Shown here piece after piece: positions 8,341-18,390 of a stretch of DNA of 64,000 bases (the stretch's first letter is position 1; every line of letters begins with the position of its first letter). The notes beneath the pieces were generated by a model, which worked only from the letters and a program-made list of their open reading frames with translations, searched no databases and was not told the DNA's origin. The position numbers were made by a program, and so were the translations under genes. Origin of the DNA: Pseudoalteromonas sp. '520P1 No. 423' (GTDB lineage: Bacteria > Pseudomonadota > Gammaproteobacteria > Enterobacterales > Alteromonadaceae); assembly GCF_001269985.1 (NCBI RefSeq), contig NZ_BBZB01000002.1, positions 496,001 to 560,000 of the forward strand. The letters run 5' to 3'.

Positions 8341-9798
8341 ATGAAGACTCAGCCTAAAACTTTATGTCATTTAATAACTGCGTGTTGTATTGTCGCAACA
8401 ATGAGCATGCCTACGTTTGCTGTAAATAAACTAGAAAAACAGCAACCCAATATTTTATTTATATTAGCTGATGATATGGGTAAAGAGTGGGTCAGTGCAT
8501 ATGGCGCTCAAGGAATTAAAACGCCCAATATAGATAAGTTAGCGTCAAATGGCATGAGATTTAATAATGCTTGGTCGCATCCACAATGTACGCCATCTCG
8601 TGTTGCTTTGATCACAGGCCAATATCCTTATAAAAATGGTTGGGTTAATCATTGGGATAGCCCGCGTTGGGGTCAAGCATATTTAGATAGTGAAAAAAAT
8701 CAAAGCCTCGCGAAAGTGATGCAAAATGCAGGCTATGCAACCGTGGCTGCAGGAAAGTGGCAAGTTAATGATTTTAGAATTGAACCAGATGCGATGACAA
8801 AACATGGATTTGATGATTACGCAATGTGGACAGGTTACGAAACTGGCGTGCCTGCCAGTGCAGAGCGTTATTGGGACCCATATATTCATACAAAATCAGG
8901 TAGCCGCACTTATCAAAGTCAATTTGGAGAAGATGTTTTTTCAAGTTTTATATTAGATTTTATTGAAAAGAAAAAAGACCAACCTTGGTTTGCGTATTAC
9001 GCGATGAATTTACCGCATGGCCCAAAAACAACCACGCCCCTTAAACCTGAAATAGGATCTGAGATGGGCAAACATCGCGCTATGGTCGAATATGCCGATT
9101 ATATTTTAGCGAGAATGTTAAGCCAACTTGAAGCTATGGGAGAGCGAGAAAATACCATTATTGTGTGGACAACAGATAATGGTACAGACAAAAGTGTCAC
9201 AGGAAGATTAAATGGTCGTGTTGTTAAAGGCGGTAAACAGATGACCACAGAAAATGGTATTAACTCGCCATTTATTGTAAATGGTCCAGGTGTTGTGCCA
9301 TCAGATATTGTGACAGATGCACTAGTAGATTTTACTGATATTTTGCCTACCTTTGCAGATCTTGCTCACTCAAAAGCGCCTGCTTCATATGATTTAGATG
9401 GTAAATCTTTTGCACCACATATTTTAGGGAAAGCAGATGACTCACAGCGTAATTTTATTTTGTCTATGGGCGGAAAAAATAATGCAAAAGTGTCTGAAAA
9501 AGGGGTCGAAAACCAGTACGTATATCGTGATCGTGTTGTAAGAGATAAACGTTACAAACTTTATGTTAAAGCATCTCCAGAGCGTGGTTATGAAAAGCTA
9601 GTTGATCTTAAAACTGACTTTGAGGAAAAAGTGAACCTGTTAGATAGTAAAGATCCCGAAGTAATTAATGCTAAAAATGCCTTGATTAAAATAGTGGAAG
9701 GTTTACCTACCAGAGATAATGATCCCAACTATCAAAAACAAGCAAAATTGCCTTGGGATAAGCCTGTCACTGTAAAAAGTCAGCAATGGAAACAATAA
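8341..9798 (+). CDS. Secreted type I sulfatase with a GKWQ variant motif
   Basis: A 485-residue exported sulfatase, transcribed away from the sulfatase-GH29 operon. A cleavable signal peptide (ending MSMPTFA) leads to the metal pair Asp44-Asp45 (ILADDMG). The formylglycine signature CTPSRVALITG has Cys83. A metal-binding WTTDNGT and a second metal/sulfate block (YAMNLPHGP) are also visible. The usual GKWH block reads AAGKWQVND, with Gln in place of His, which marks a different subfamily from the other two sulfatases in the window. It likely removes a different sulfate position from the same polysaccharide. It is monocistronic with its own promoter and terminator. Confidence 0.9.
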   Translation: MKTQPKTLCHLITACCIVATMSMPTFAVNKLEKQQPNILFILADDMGKEWVSAYGAQGIKTPNIDKLASNGMRFNNAWSHPQCTPSRVALITGQYPYKNGWVNHWDSPRWGQAYLDSEKNQSLAKVMQNAGYATVAAGKWQVNDFRIEPDAMTKHGFDDYAMWTGYETGVPASAERYWDPYIHTKSGSRTYQSQFGEDVFSSFILDFIEKKKDQPWFAYYAMNLPHGPKTTTPLKPEIGSEMGKHRAMVEYADYILARMLSQLEAMGERENTIIVWTTDNGTDKSVTGRLNGRVVKGGKQMTTENGINSPFIVNGPGVVPSDIVTDALVDFTDILPTFADLAHSKAPASYDLDGKSFAPHILGKADDSQRNFILSMGGKNNAKVSEKGVENQYVYRDRVVRDKRYKLYVKASPERGYEKLVDLKTDFEEKVNLLDSKDPEVINAKNALIKIVEGLPTRDNDPNYQKQAKLPWDKPVTVKSQQWKQ

Positions 9799-9836
9799 CC
9801 AATAATTGGCTGCGTATTGTTAAAAACTGAATTTAT

Positions 9837-9872
9837 AAATCACTTTCAAAATATCTTGAAAGTGATTTTTTG
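9837..9872 (+). terminator. Rho-independent terminator after the sulfatase
   Basis: A perfect 13-bp stem (AAATCACTTTCAA with TTGAAAGTGATTT), a 6-base loop and a following T-rich run (TTTTTGTTTTT including stem bases) lie 39 bases after the stop codon. Confidence 0.85.
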
Positions 9873-10020
9873 TTTTTAGAACATAAAATACAAAATCACT
9901 TATATTAATAAAGCCCAATTCCTTTAAATTACGAAGTAAAGTAATGTAAATTTTGATGAGAGTTAACACTCTCTTGGTTATTATTTGTAATCGACAATAA
10001 GTAATCACTCAGAGTGAAAT

Positions 10021-11409
10021 GTGAAGTTAATATCAATTTTTATCAGTATGTTTTTAATTTCGGCCTGTTCGCATACTCATGATATAAAAAAACAACCTTT
10101 AAAAACTACAGTTCCCTTTATTAAACAAGGTGCTGCACCTTTAGATATGCGCTGGTGGCTATCATTTGATGATGAAAACTTAAATGAACTTGTACAGAAT
10201 GCTTTAAACGATAACTTATCCCTTAAAGCCAGTAGTTTAAGATTAAAAAGTAAGGCATTAGATAGCAATATTGCAGCCTCTTCTTTGTATCCAAGTTTAA
10301 ACTTAAATGCGAGTACAACTGTAAAACCTGATGATTTAAACCGGGCAAGCGCAGCATCTTTAGGCTTAAGTGCTAGTTGGGAAATTAATTTTTTTGGTCG
10401 AATCTCTGCTAATGAACAAAAAGTACATTGGCAATACCAAGGACAACAAGCGTTGTTTCATGCCGATGCAAACTTAGTGGCTGGCAATATTAGCAATGCC
10501 TGGTTTTCTTTAATATCTCAAAAGCAAAAGAGTAAAGTACTCAATACTCAATTTGAGCGTATAAGTGATTCATTAAAGGTAATTAGTCGACGATTTGCTA
10601 TGGGAAAAAATTCCATTACAGATATTTGGCAACAACAAAAATTATTAAAATCTATTGAGGTATTACAAGCAAAAAATGTTGCCAATATTTATAGTCAGCA
10701 ACAGAAGTTGGCCTTATTGCTTGGTGTAAATACACATGAACTTGAAAACTTGGCTGATAGAAATTTACCGATTTTACCTGCATTACCAAACATGGGATTG
10801 CCAGCTAAAACTTTATTACACCGACCAGACATTCAATATATTATTACTAAAATTGAAGCCGCAGATTCGCAATTAGCAATTGCCATTTCAGAGCAATATC
10901 CGCGTATAACACTACGTGCTAATTATGCTTCAGCAAAAAATAATACACATGATCTGTTGCAGAACTGGTCCGGAAATTTAATCACTTCATTTGTAATGCC
11001 TTTGTTTGACTCAGGTGCAAGAAAACATAATGTTTCTAAAAAAAAGTTATTATTGCAGGCACTTATTGTTGAGTATCAAGAGGTATGGTTAAAAGCGGTT
11101 GCCAATGTTAACCAAATTTTGGTTAATGAAGCACAGTTATTAAAAGTGGTAGAAAATTTAACATTACAAACTAGATTAGCTAAACAAACTCAAGCCCTAA
11201 TCAATATTAAATACCTCAATGGTAAATCTTCATATTTAAACTTACTCAAAGCACAAGAAAGCATTTTAGTTTTAGAAAGACAAATGATAGATGCTCAAAA
11301 AAATGTAATGAATAACCGAGTTTTACTTTATCGCGCATTAAGTCATGGGGACTTTAATCGTGATCAAACTGCTAAAAATAAAAACATTAATACAGGAATA
11401 AAGTCATGA
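10021..11409 (+). CDS. Outer-membrane efflux lipoprotein (TolC/NodT family)
   Basis: A 462-residue outer-membrane channel component of an RND efflux system. The N-terminus is a lipoprotein signal (FLISAC, Cys16). After it comes the NodT-type WWLSFDDENLNELVQNAL motif, then two outer-membrane-factor repeats with long helices and porin-like strands (LGLSASWEINFFGRI and SFVMPLFDSGARK). It starts with GTG at 10021; no better ATG exists. The stop codon overlaps the ATG of the adaptor gene by four bases. The substrate is unknown. Confidence 0.9.
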   Translation: MKLISIFISMFLISACSHTHDIKKQPLKTTVPFIKQGAAPLDMRWWLSFDDENLNELVQNALNDNLSLKASSLRLKSKALDSNIAASSLYPSLNLNASTTVKPDDLNRASAASLGLSASWEINFFGRISANEQKVHWQYQGQQALFHADANLVAGNISNAWFSLISQKQKSKVLNTQFERISDSLKVISRRFAMGKNSITDIWQQQKLLKSIEVLQAKNVANIYSQQQKLALLLGVNTHELENLADRNLPILPALPNMGLPAKTLLHRPDIQYIITKIEAADSQLAIAISEQYPRITLRANYASAKNNTHDLLQNWSGNLITSFVMPLFDSGARKHNVSKKKLLLQALIVEYQEVWLKAVANVNQILVNEAQLLKVVENLTLQTRLAKQTQALINIKYLNGKSSYLNLLKAQESILVLERQMIDAQKNVMNNRVLLYRALSHGDFNRDQTAKNKNINTGIKS

Positions 11410-12626
11410 TTAATTTAAGATTTACTAAAAATAAATGGCTGCCTTTATTTATTGTTTTATTAGGAATTGGCTTAGGTTATCAAATCTTAGTGTCTGCCCA
11501 GCAAAAACCAGTGGAATACTTAAAACAAGATAAGAAACGTGCTCGGATTGTATATACAGAGAAACTAGAAAAGGGCTCTGTAATACCTATCTATCATACT
11601 TCTGGATTTGTGATCCCAGCTGAGTCAGTAAAAGTAAATGGGTTAGTATCGGGGCATGTTAAAACGATAAACCCGCAAGCTTTTCCGGGAGCTATGCTTA
11701 AAAAAGGTCAGTGGCTTGTAAAGCTCAATACTGAATACTTAACATTAGCGTTAAAATCTGAACAGGCAAGGCTAGTGCAAGCACAGGCTAATTTAGCGCT
11801 TGAGCAGGCTGAACAACTATTAGCACGGGAAGAGCTTGCGTTAGTTGATAACATTGATGGCTTTAATATTGATCAAACTTTAGTTTTGAGAAAACCACAA
11901 ATTGAAGCGGCTAAATCTAAAGTGATGATAGCTCAAAATAATGTCGCCAAGGCACAATTAAACTTATCACGCGCAACAATATTAATGCCATTTGATGGCA
12001 AAATTATATCAAAAAATATAGGGCAAGGCAGTCGTATTACAACTAATTCAACTCTATTTTCAGTGGTCAATAGCCAACGTTATTGGATAGAAGCAAAAGT
12101 TCCTCATCAATTTTTAGCATTATTAAATACTCACGCTAAGGTTGATATATTTCAAAATCGTTTATGGGGTGATCAAAAACGTGAAGCGCAATATATCGCA
12201 ACGATGCCAGAGCTTGATACCAAAGATAGACAAGTAAAAATATTATTAGCAATTGATAATCCCTTAAATGAAACTTTGAGTCAGCCAAAAGTTTTTATTA
12301 ATGACTTTTTGAATATCGCTTTAAAAGGAAAACCGATTAAAAAAGCGTGGACGATTAAGCATCATTGGTTACAGCCTGATAATACAATTTGGGTGGTGGA
12401 TAAACAAAGTACATTGCAAAAGCGAAATGTAGAAGTACTTTATAAAGGCACTGATGATATTTTTGTGAAAGCAAAATTTAAAAAAGGTGATAAAGCTTTA
12501 GCAGAAAAACCTGGCATCGCCAGCATAGGGCTTAAAGTAAAACGTCGTAAGAATTTAGCAATCGAGCAAACACAAACAGCTAAAAAAACTGATAATAAAC
12601 GCCAAGGAGTAGATCATGAAATCTAA
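11406..12626 (+). CDS. RND efflux periplasmic adaptor (membrane fusion protein)
   Basis: A 406-residue HlyD/AcrA-type adaptor linking the inner-membrane pump to the outer-membrane channel. It has one N-terminal membrane helix (LPLFIVLLGIGLGYQIL), then the lipoyl half-motifs VNGLVSGHVKTINPQ and ATILMPFDGKIISKN. Between them lies a coiled-coil hairpin (Ala/Gln/Glu-rich, residues about 118-185). A beta-barrel domain (YWIEAKVPHQF) follows, and the C-terminus is basic. It overlaps both neighbours, the upstream gene by 4 and the pump gene by 11 bases, so all three are translated as a coupled unit. Confidence 0.9.
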   Translation: MINLRFTKNKWLPLFIVLLGIGLGYQILVSAQQKPVEYLKQDKKRARIVYTEKLEKGSVIPIYHTSGFVIPAESVKVNGLVSGHVKTINPQAFPGAMLKKGQWLVKLNTEYLTLALKSEQARLVQAQANLALEQAEQLLAREELALVDNIDGFNIDQTLVLRKPQIEAAKSKVMIAQNNVAKAQLNLSRATILMPFDGKIISKNIGQGSRITTNSTLFSVVNSQRYWIEAKVPHQFLALLNTHAKVDIFQNRLWGDQKREAQYIATMPELDTKDRQVKILLAIDNPLNETLSQPKVFINDFLNIALKGKPIKKAWTIKHHWLQPDNTIWVVDKQSTLQKRNVEVLYKGTDDIFVKAKFKKGDKALAEKPGIASIGLKVKRRKNLAIEQTQTAKKTDNKRQGVDHEI

Positions 12627-15600
12627 TCCTATTTCTTGGATGATACGCCATGGAGTTGCGCCACATTTATTGATGCTTGCCTTGATTTTAGGCGGGTTAG
12701 TGATGTCATTTATTATCCGTAAAGAATATATGCCTGAAACATCAAGGGATACATTATCTGTATATGTCTCTTATCCAGGTGCCGCACCAAGTGAAATAGA
12801 ACACAGCATAGCAGTCCCTATTGAAGCTGCTATACATAGTTTATCGGGTATCAGTGAAGTAAATACTTTCATTGGTACTGGTTGGGTGAGAGTACGGGCA
12901 CAGTTAGAGGCAGGCGCAAACGGCCAAAAAATTTATCAAGATGCGCAACAAGTGGTCAATCGCATATCCTCTTTTCCTGCATCTATGGAGCGACCAAGAG
13001 TAAAATTAGATACCCGAGTGATTGATGTGATGGAGCTGATTGTTCATGGAGATATGGACAGATTTACTTTAAAGCGCTTAACAGAGCAAGTAAGAGACCG
13101 TATTTTACAATCTCCCTATATTTCACAAATTAAATTAAAAGGATTTCCAAAAGAAGAGATACATGTAGAAATATCTCAGGCTGATCTACAAGCTTACGGC
13201 CTCACCTTAAATCAAGTTTCAGCATTATTAAAAAAGAATGTGGTAGAACAATCGGCAGGTAAAATTAAAGCAAATAATGGCGATATTATTGTTTCTGTTG
13301 ATCAGCGGGCATTTTGGGCGCAAAAACTTAAAAATGTGCCAGTGATCTCTGATAAATCGGGTGATCAACTCACATTAGGCGATATTGCAAAAGTGACAGA
13401 AGGCTTTGCAGATGAGCGAAATTTAGTCACCTATAACGGGCAATTATCTGCGCAATTGAATATCTATCGTATGGGAGAGCAAACACCATCACAAATAGCA
13501 CAATCAATTGAAAAAATGTGGCCAGAAATATTAGCTATGTTGCCAGAAAATGCAGGCATTGCCATAGTAGATGATGATGCTAAAAATTATCAAAAACGTC
13601 TGAGCTTATTGCTTAAAAATGCGTTTTTAGGTTTGCTTTTAGTGCTTATTATTATGAGCTTATTTTTACAGTTTAAATTGGCATTTTGGGTTGTTGCGGG
13701 TATTCCCTCATCGTTTTTAGGCGCTATGTTATTTTTACCTGTATTTGATGTGTCTATTAATATGGTCTCTATGTTTGGCTTTATTATAGCGTTAGGCATT
13801 GTGGTAGATGATGCCATTATTGCAGGAGAAAATATCTATGCACACATGCAAGAGGGACTCTCTTTTCATGACGCGGCAATTAAAGGCGCTAATGAAGTAG
13901 CAAAACCACTCACTTTTGCAATATTAACCAATATTGTGGCATTTTTACCTTTATTACTACTACCTGGCAGCATGAAGTTGTTATTTGGGGCAATCCCTAT
14001 TGTGGTCGTTTTATGCTTTGTTGTATCTTGGATTGAAGCGCTATTTATTTTGCCATCACACTTAGCGCATATAAAAGATAAACCACCCAATAAATTCGAG
14101 ATTGCATTAAACAAAGCGCAGTCACGGTGTAATTATGGTTTGAACAAATTTGTTAATGATGTTTATTTTCCAATACTTAATAAATGTTTGAATTGGCCAG
14201 CCTTAACACTTGCTGTTGCTGCTTTTATTTTTTGTATTGTATTGGCGTATGCCTTTAGCGGAAAAATGGGTTTTAGTCTTTATCCAAAAATGGATGCTAG
14301 ATGGGTAAAAGCCAGTTACGAGATATCAGAAACTACAACTGAGCAACAAGCAATTGCCTTGAGAGGCTTATTAGAAAATAGCGCAAAATCTATGATAGCT
14401 GACTATAAAATAGCAGACAGTGTGGTCAGTATTCGCAGCATTATTAGAGATAACAGTGTTGAAGTGGCGTTATTGCTGGTGGAAAGTGAAGAACGAGAAT
14501 ACGCAACACGAGATATAAAGCAATTTTGGAGAGTGCAAGCAAAGTCACTATCACGATATGGCAAACTGAGATTTAGTGGTGCAAGAAGAGGCTCTAGTGC
14601 TTTGGCTACGGCTTCTCTAACAATAGAATTAAGGCACAGTGATAGCACTATTTTGGCTCAGGGAGCAAAAGACGCTGTCAGTTTTTTAGATTCAATAGAG
14701 CATGTTGTTGCAACAGTGAATTCCTTGGAAGAAGGTACACCACAATGGAAATTAACGTTAAATGAAAACGGCAGAGCATTAGGCTTAGATGCCGTTGAGT
14801 TATCTAAGCAAATGCGTGCGGCTTTATATGGCGCAAAGGCACAAAGACAGCATAGATTAAGAAATGAAGTCACAACATTGGTGCGATTACCAAAAAATGA
14901 ACGAGCTGATGTGAATAAAGTGGAGTCATTGCTGATCCGAACAAAAGCTGGAGGTTATGTGCCTTTAGGTAATGTCGCCAGAATAAATAAAATTTTAGCA
15001 CCTGCTTTTATAGTAAGAAGAAAAGGCCAAAGGGTCGAAAAAATAGGTGCTGAAATACTACCAGAGGAGAATATTCCAATGGTCACTAAAATGGTTCAGC
15101 AATATTTAATACCAGAACTTGAGGGCAGGTACTCTGGAATAAAAGTTGTTTTTGGTGGCGATCAAGAAGAAATCGCTAAAAGTGTTTCAAGATTAGAGCT
15201 TGGCACTGGGTTTGCTTTAGCTGCCATCTATATTTTGTTAGCTATTGCTTTTAGAAATTATATTCAACCAATTGTGATTATGGCGATTATTCCATTTGGT
15301 GCTGTGGGTGCAATTTTAGGGCATTTAATATTGGGTTATGGACTCAGTGTGGTGAGTTTAATGGGCATGTTAGCGTTAGCGGGCGTAGTTGTGAACGATA
15401 GTTTGATATTAGTTGAATATGCAAATAAAAAACTTGAACAGGATGAAACAGCACTTAATGCAATTAAAGAAGCCTGTAGACGACGAATAAGACCTATTTT
15501 GCTGACAACCATTACAACTTTTGTAGGTTTAGCACCTATGGTATTTGAAACCTCAAGACAGGCACAGTTTGTTGTACCTATGTCAGTGTCTTTAGGGTTT

Positions 15601-15717
15601 GGCATATTATTTACCACTTTGGTTTGTTTATTGGTTTTACCGTGTTTGTATTTAGTTATAAATGAAAAACAAAAGCCAGTAGTAATAGCAGTAGATAATT
15701 TGCTGGTTAAGCAATAA
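12616..15717 (+). CDS. RND efflux permease (HAE-1-like)
   Basis: A 1033-residue proton-driven inner-membrane pump with the normal RND size and duplicated architecture: TM1, a large periplasmic loop, TM2-6, TM7, a second loop and TM8-12. The proton-relay aspartate pair is in TM4 (ALGIVVDDAII). The RND signature RPILLTTITTFVGLAP is near the C-terminus. The N-terminus resembles a divergent group (FIIRKEYMPETSRDTLSV) rather than AcrB itself, so the substrate may not be a classic drug; lipid or toxic-compound export is possible. No regulator lies next to the operon. Confidence 0.92.
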   Translation: MKSNPISWMIRHGVAPHLLMLALILGGLVMSFIIRKEYMPETSRDTLSVYVSYPGAAPSEIEHSIAVPIEAAIHSLSGISEVNTFIGTGWVRVRAQLEAGANGQKIYQDAQQVVNRISSFPASMERPRVKLDTRVIDVMELIVHGDMDRFTLKRLTEQVRDRILQSPYISQIKLKGFPKEEIHVEISQADLQAYGLTLNQVSALLKKNVVEQSAGKIKANNGDIIVSVDQRAFWAQKLKNVPVISDKSGDQLTLGDIAKVTEGFADERNLVTYNGQLSAQLNIYRMGEQTPSQIAQSIEKMWPEILAMLPENAGIAIVDDDAKNYQKRLSLLLKNAFLGLLLVLIIMSLFLQFKLAFWVVAGIPSSFLGAMLFLPVFDVSINMVSMFGFIIALGIVVDDAIIAGENIYAHMQEGLSFHDAAIKGANEVAKPLTFAILTNIVAFLPLLLLPGSMKLLFGAIPIVVVLCFVVSWIEALFILPSHLAHIKDKPPNKFEIALNKAQSRCNYGLNKFVNDVYFPILNKCLNWPALTLAVAAFIFCIVLAYAFSGKMGFSLYPKMDARWVKASYEISETTTEQQAIALRGLLENSAKSMIADYKIADSVVSIRSIIRDNSVEVALLLVESEEREYATRDIKQFWRVQAKSLSRYGKLRFSGARRGSSALATASLTIELRHSDSTILAQGAKDAVSFLDSIEHVVATVNSLEEGTPQWKLTLNENGRALGLDAVELSKQMRAALYGAKAQRQHRLRNEVTTLVRLPKNERADVNKVESLLIRTKAGGYVPLGNVARINKILAPAFIVRRKGQRVEKIGAEILPEENIPMVTKMVQQYLIPELEGRYSGIKVVFGGDQEEIAKSVSRLELGTGFALAAIYILLAIAFRNYIQPIVIMAIIPFGAVGAILGHLILGYGLSVVSLMGMLALAGVVVNDSLILVEYANKKLEQDETALNAIKEACRRRIRPILLTTITTFVGLAPMVFETSRQAQFVVPMSVSLGFGILFTTLVCLLVLPCLYLVINEKQKPVVIAVDNLLVKQ

Positions 15718-15867
15718 GTTTAATGGAACCATCCTGTTTATATTTGTTCATTAATTAAAAAGAACAACCTAGTATAGTAACAGAGCAGACTTTAATTGCT
15801 AAGTAGTGTTTTTTATAGTTAAAATGCTAATTGTAAATAATAAAAAATAATAATATAAAGGTGTATT

Positions 15868-18084
15868 TTGAATTCAAAACTTTGGTTTTTACTTGTTTTA
15901 GTGTCGCCATACCTATGGGCTGATCAAAGCGAGGTTGTTAAAAACTATGCAAAAAAATTAGCAAAAATCGATAATGTTGATTCTCACTTTATTACTAAAA
16001 AATCACCCAATGCAACTTGTATTGATTGCCATAAATCACAAACTCATGATTGGCAAAAATCAGATCATGCCAAAGCGATGGCGAACGCTGATAAAACCAG
16101 TGTATTAGGTGACTTTAATAATGTATCAGCAGAACATTATGGCCAAAAAGTACTGTTTTATATAGAGAATGATAAATACAAAGCTAAAGTTTCTTACGAT
16201 GATAAAACTGAAACCTATGATATTAAATATACCTTTGGTCACTTTCCATTACAGCAATACCTTGTAGAAACTAAACAGGGTTCTTTGCAAGTATTACCTT
16301 TTGCTTGGGATGCACGCAGTAAAGAAGATAAAGGCCAGCGTTGGTATCACAATTATAGTAATGAAGAAATTAGCCCTGAAGATAGATTACACTGGAAGCA
16401 ACCATTACAAAATTGGAATGGCATGTGTGCCGATTGTCATTCTGATGGTTTAGTTCGAAATTATAATGAAAAAACCAATACATTTGATACAAAATGGGAT
16501 GATATTAATGTGGGCTGTTTATCTTGCCATGGTGATATCACTGAACACTCAAATAATATATCAACACTAAGCAAACCAAGTATCAAAACACAAAACACAG
16601 GTTTATGGCTAAGGAAATCAGGCCAAAAAACCGCACATTGGCAAGGCGCTAAACGTGATAATGCTTTTATGGACAATTGTTTTGCCTGCCATTCCTTACG
16701 TTCTCCTTTAACCGACGGTTTTAAAGCAAACACACCGTATTTAGATCAATTTACACCGCAAATGCTTAACGCACCTATGTATCATGTTGATGGGCAGATA
16801 CAAGAAGAAGTTTATGTTTATGGCTCTTTTTTACAGAGTAAAATGTTTGAAAATGGGGTTAATTGTTTAGATTGCCATGATCAACATACTATGAAGTTGA
16901 AAATTGAAGGCAATGGCTTGTGCCTACAATGCCACGGTGCTGAAGTTTATAATGTGCCAACACATCATCAGCATGAGCAAGAAAGTACAGGTGCACAATG
17001 TGTTAACTGTCATATGCCAACAAATCGCTATATGGGTGTAGATGATCGCCGTGATCATAGCTTCAAAATACCCAGACCTGATCTGTCGCTACAATTTAAT
17101 ACGCCTAATGCCTGCGTACAATGTCATGAAGATAAAGATAACTTATGGGCCGCTAAAACACTAAATAAATGGCATGGTAAATCTAAGGCTTTATCATCAA
17201 CACGTCACGATTATTATTTATTAAATTCTGGACAGCCAATTGGTTTAGAAAAACATAAAGCAATTATAAATGATAAGGATATAGACGTTATTACAAGAGC
17301 CACGGCATTACGCTTATTAAATATGACAACGCAAACGCTATCTGGGCAATTTTTAAAACCTTACTTAAAACATGAAGAAGATTTATTAAGGCTGTCAGCT
17401 GCAACCTTAGGCGGATTATTAAATGAAAGGGAGCGCATTAGTTTAATCTCTCCTTTGCTAAAAGATAAATACAAAGCGGTACGGATTGAAGCGGCAAGAA
17501 GCTTAATTAATACCAATATGGCAGCAAATAATATGACTGTTTTTAGAGCTGTATTTAATGAATTATTATCCGCAAATACAGTAAATAGTTGGCGTGGTGA
17601 GGGCAGAGCAAATCAAGCCGTATTAGAAATGAGGCTTGGTAATTGGACTGGTGCTGAAGAATCATTTAAAGCAGCCATTGAGGTTGACCCTTATTTTGAA
17701 TCTGGCTATTTGAATTTATCTGAGTTGTATCGGAATTTACAAAGATCAGATCAAGAACAACAAGTATTAAATAAGGCTTTATTTAAACTGCCCAAGTCAG
17801 CGCAAGTGCAATATGCTTTTGGACTGTATTTAATTAGACAGCAGCAACATCATAAAGCAACAAAACATTTTGCTAAAGCCATGTTTTATGCGCCAGAACA
17901 AGAACAGTACTTATATACCTATGTATTATCGCTTGATGGTGAAAATAAAACTAAATTTGCGTTGCAAAAGCTTAAAATGAAAATTAAGAAGTTTAAAGGC
18001 AGCCAGCAATTAAAAGAACTTGGGTTATATTTATCTCAAAAAGTGGGAGATGAAAAGTCATTTAATTGGTTTCAACAATTGTAA
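15868..18084 (+). CDS. Octaheme c-type cytochrome with HEAT and TPR repeats
   Basis: A 738-residue exported protein. A signal peptide (ending SPYLWADQ) is followed by eight CXXCH heme c motifs in the first 430 residues: CIDCH, CADCH, CLSCH, CFACH, CLDCH, CLQCH, CVNCH and CVQCH. A helical HEAT-like region follows (residues about 440-570, with repeated ALRLLN/AATLGGLL/AARSLI helices), then at least three TPR-like repeats (AEESFKAAIEVDPYFESGYLNLSELY). Multiheme-TPR fusions of this type occur in many marine bacteria; their electron partners are mostly unknown. The start is TTG at 15868 with AAGG seven bases upstream. It stands alone, ended by a MITE-like element that begins at the stop codon. Confidence 0.88.
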   Translation: MNSKLWFLLVLVSPYLWADQSEVVKNYAKKLAKIDNVDSHFITKKSPNATCIDCHKSQTHDWQKSDHAKAMANADKTSVLGDFNNVSAEHYGQKVLFYIENDKYKAKVSYDDKTETYDIKYTFGHFPLQQYLVETKQGSLQVLPFAWDARSKEDKGQRWYHNYSNEEISPEDRLHWKQPLQNWNGMCADCHSDGLVRNYNEKTNTFDTKWDDINVGCLSCHGDITEHSNNISTLSKPSIKTQNTGLWLRKSGQKTAHWQGAKRDNAFMDNCFACHSLRSPLTDGFKANTPYLDQFTPQMLNAPMYHVDGQIQEEVYVYGSFLQSKMFENGVNCLDCHDQHTMKLKIEGNGLCLQCHGAEVYNVPTHHQHEQESTGAQCVNCHMPTNRYMGVDDRRDHSFKIPRPDLSLQFNTPNACVQCHEDKDNLWAAKTLNKWHGKSKALSSTRHDYYLLNSGQPIGLEKHKAIINDKDIDVITRATALRLLNMTTQTLSGQFLKPYLKHEEDLLRLSAATLGGLLNERERISLISPLLKDKYKAVRIEAARSLINTNMAANNMTVFRAVFNELLSANTVNSWRGEGRANQAVLEMRLGNWTGAEESFKAAIEVDPYFESGYLNLSELYRNLQRSDQEQQVLNKALFKLPKSAQVQYAFGLYLIRQQQHHKATKHFAKAMFYAPEQEQYLYTYVLSLDGENKTKFALQKLKMKIKKFKGSQQLKELGLYLSQKVGDEKSFNWFQQL

Positions 18085-18291
18085 TACCAATTCTATTAAG
18101 TTGGTGATCTAATATAAATTAGGATAAATTTTCAAGAGCACAGGTTTATAGCTCCAGGCTAAACCTAATTACCTACATCCATGTAGGCAAGGCGCTTGAT
18201 TGAGTAATAGCTGGCTATAAGGAGTGAAAGCAACGCCGCTATTGTATATTTAGACCATTTAGATTGATCATATATTTATTAGAGTTGGTAT
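18084..18291. mobile_element. MITE-like element of about 208 bp
   Basis: The ends are inverted repeats: ATACCAATTCTATTAA at 18084-18099 and its complement at 18276-18291 match at 14 of 16 positions. The inside is noncoding and holds a second hairpin, CCTACAT/ATGTAGG, at 18172-18187. The left end overlaps the last base of the cytochrome stop codon. There is no transposase. I seem to recall similar sequences dispersed in Pseudoalteromonas-type genomes, but cannot confirm it here. Confidence 0.65.
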
Positions 18292-18390
18292 ACATCATTG
18301 GTGGCTTTAAATAATTTTGTTTAAATCCAATAAGTTAGGTTAATATTAGATTTGTTACCCTAAACACTTTTTAGAAATATAAGGAAGTAT

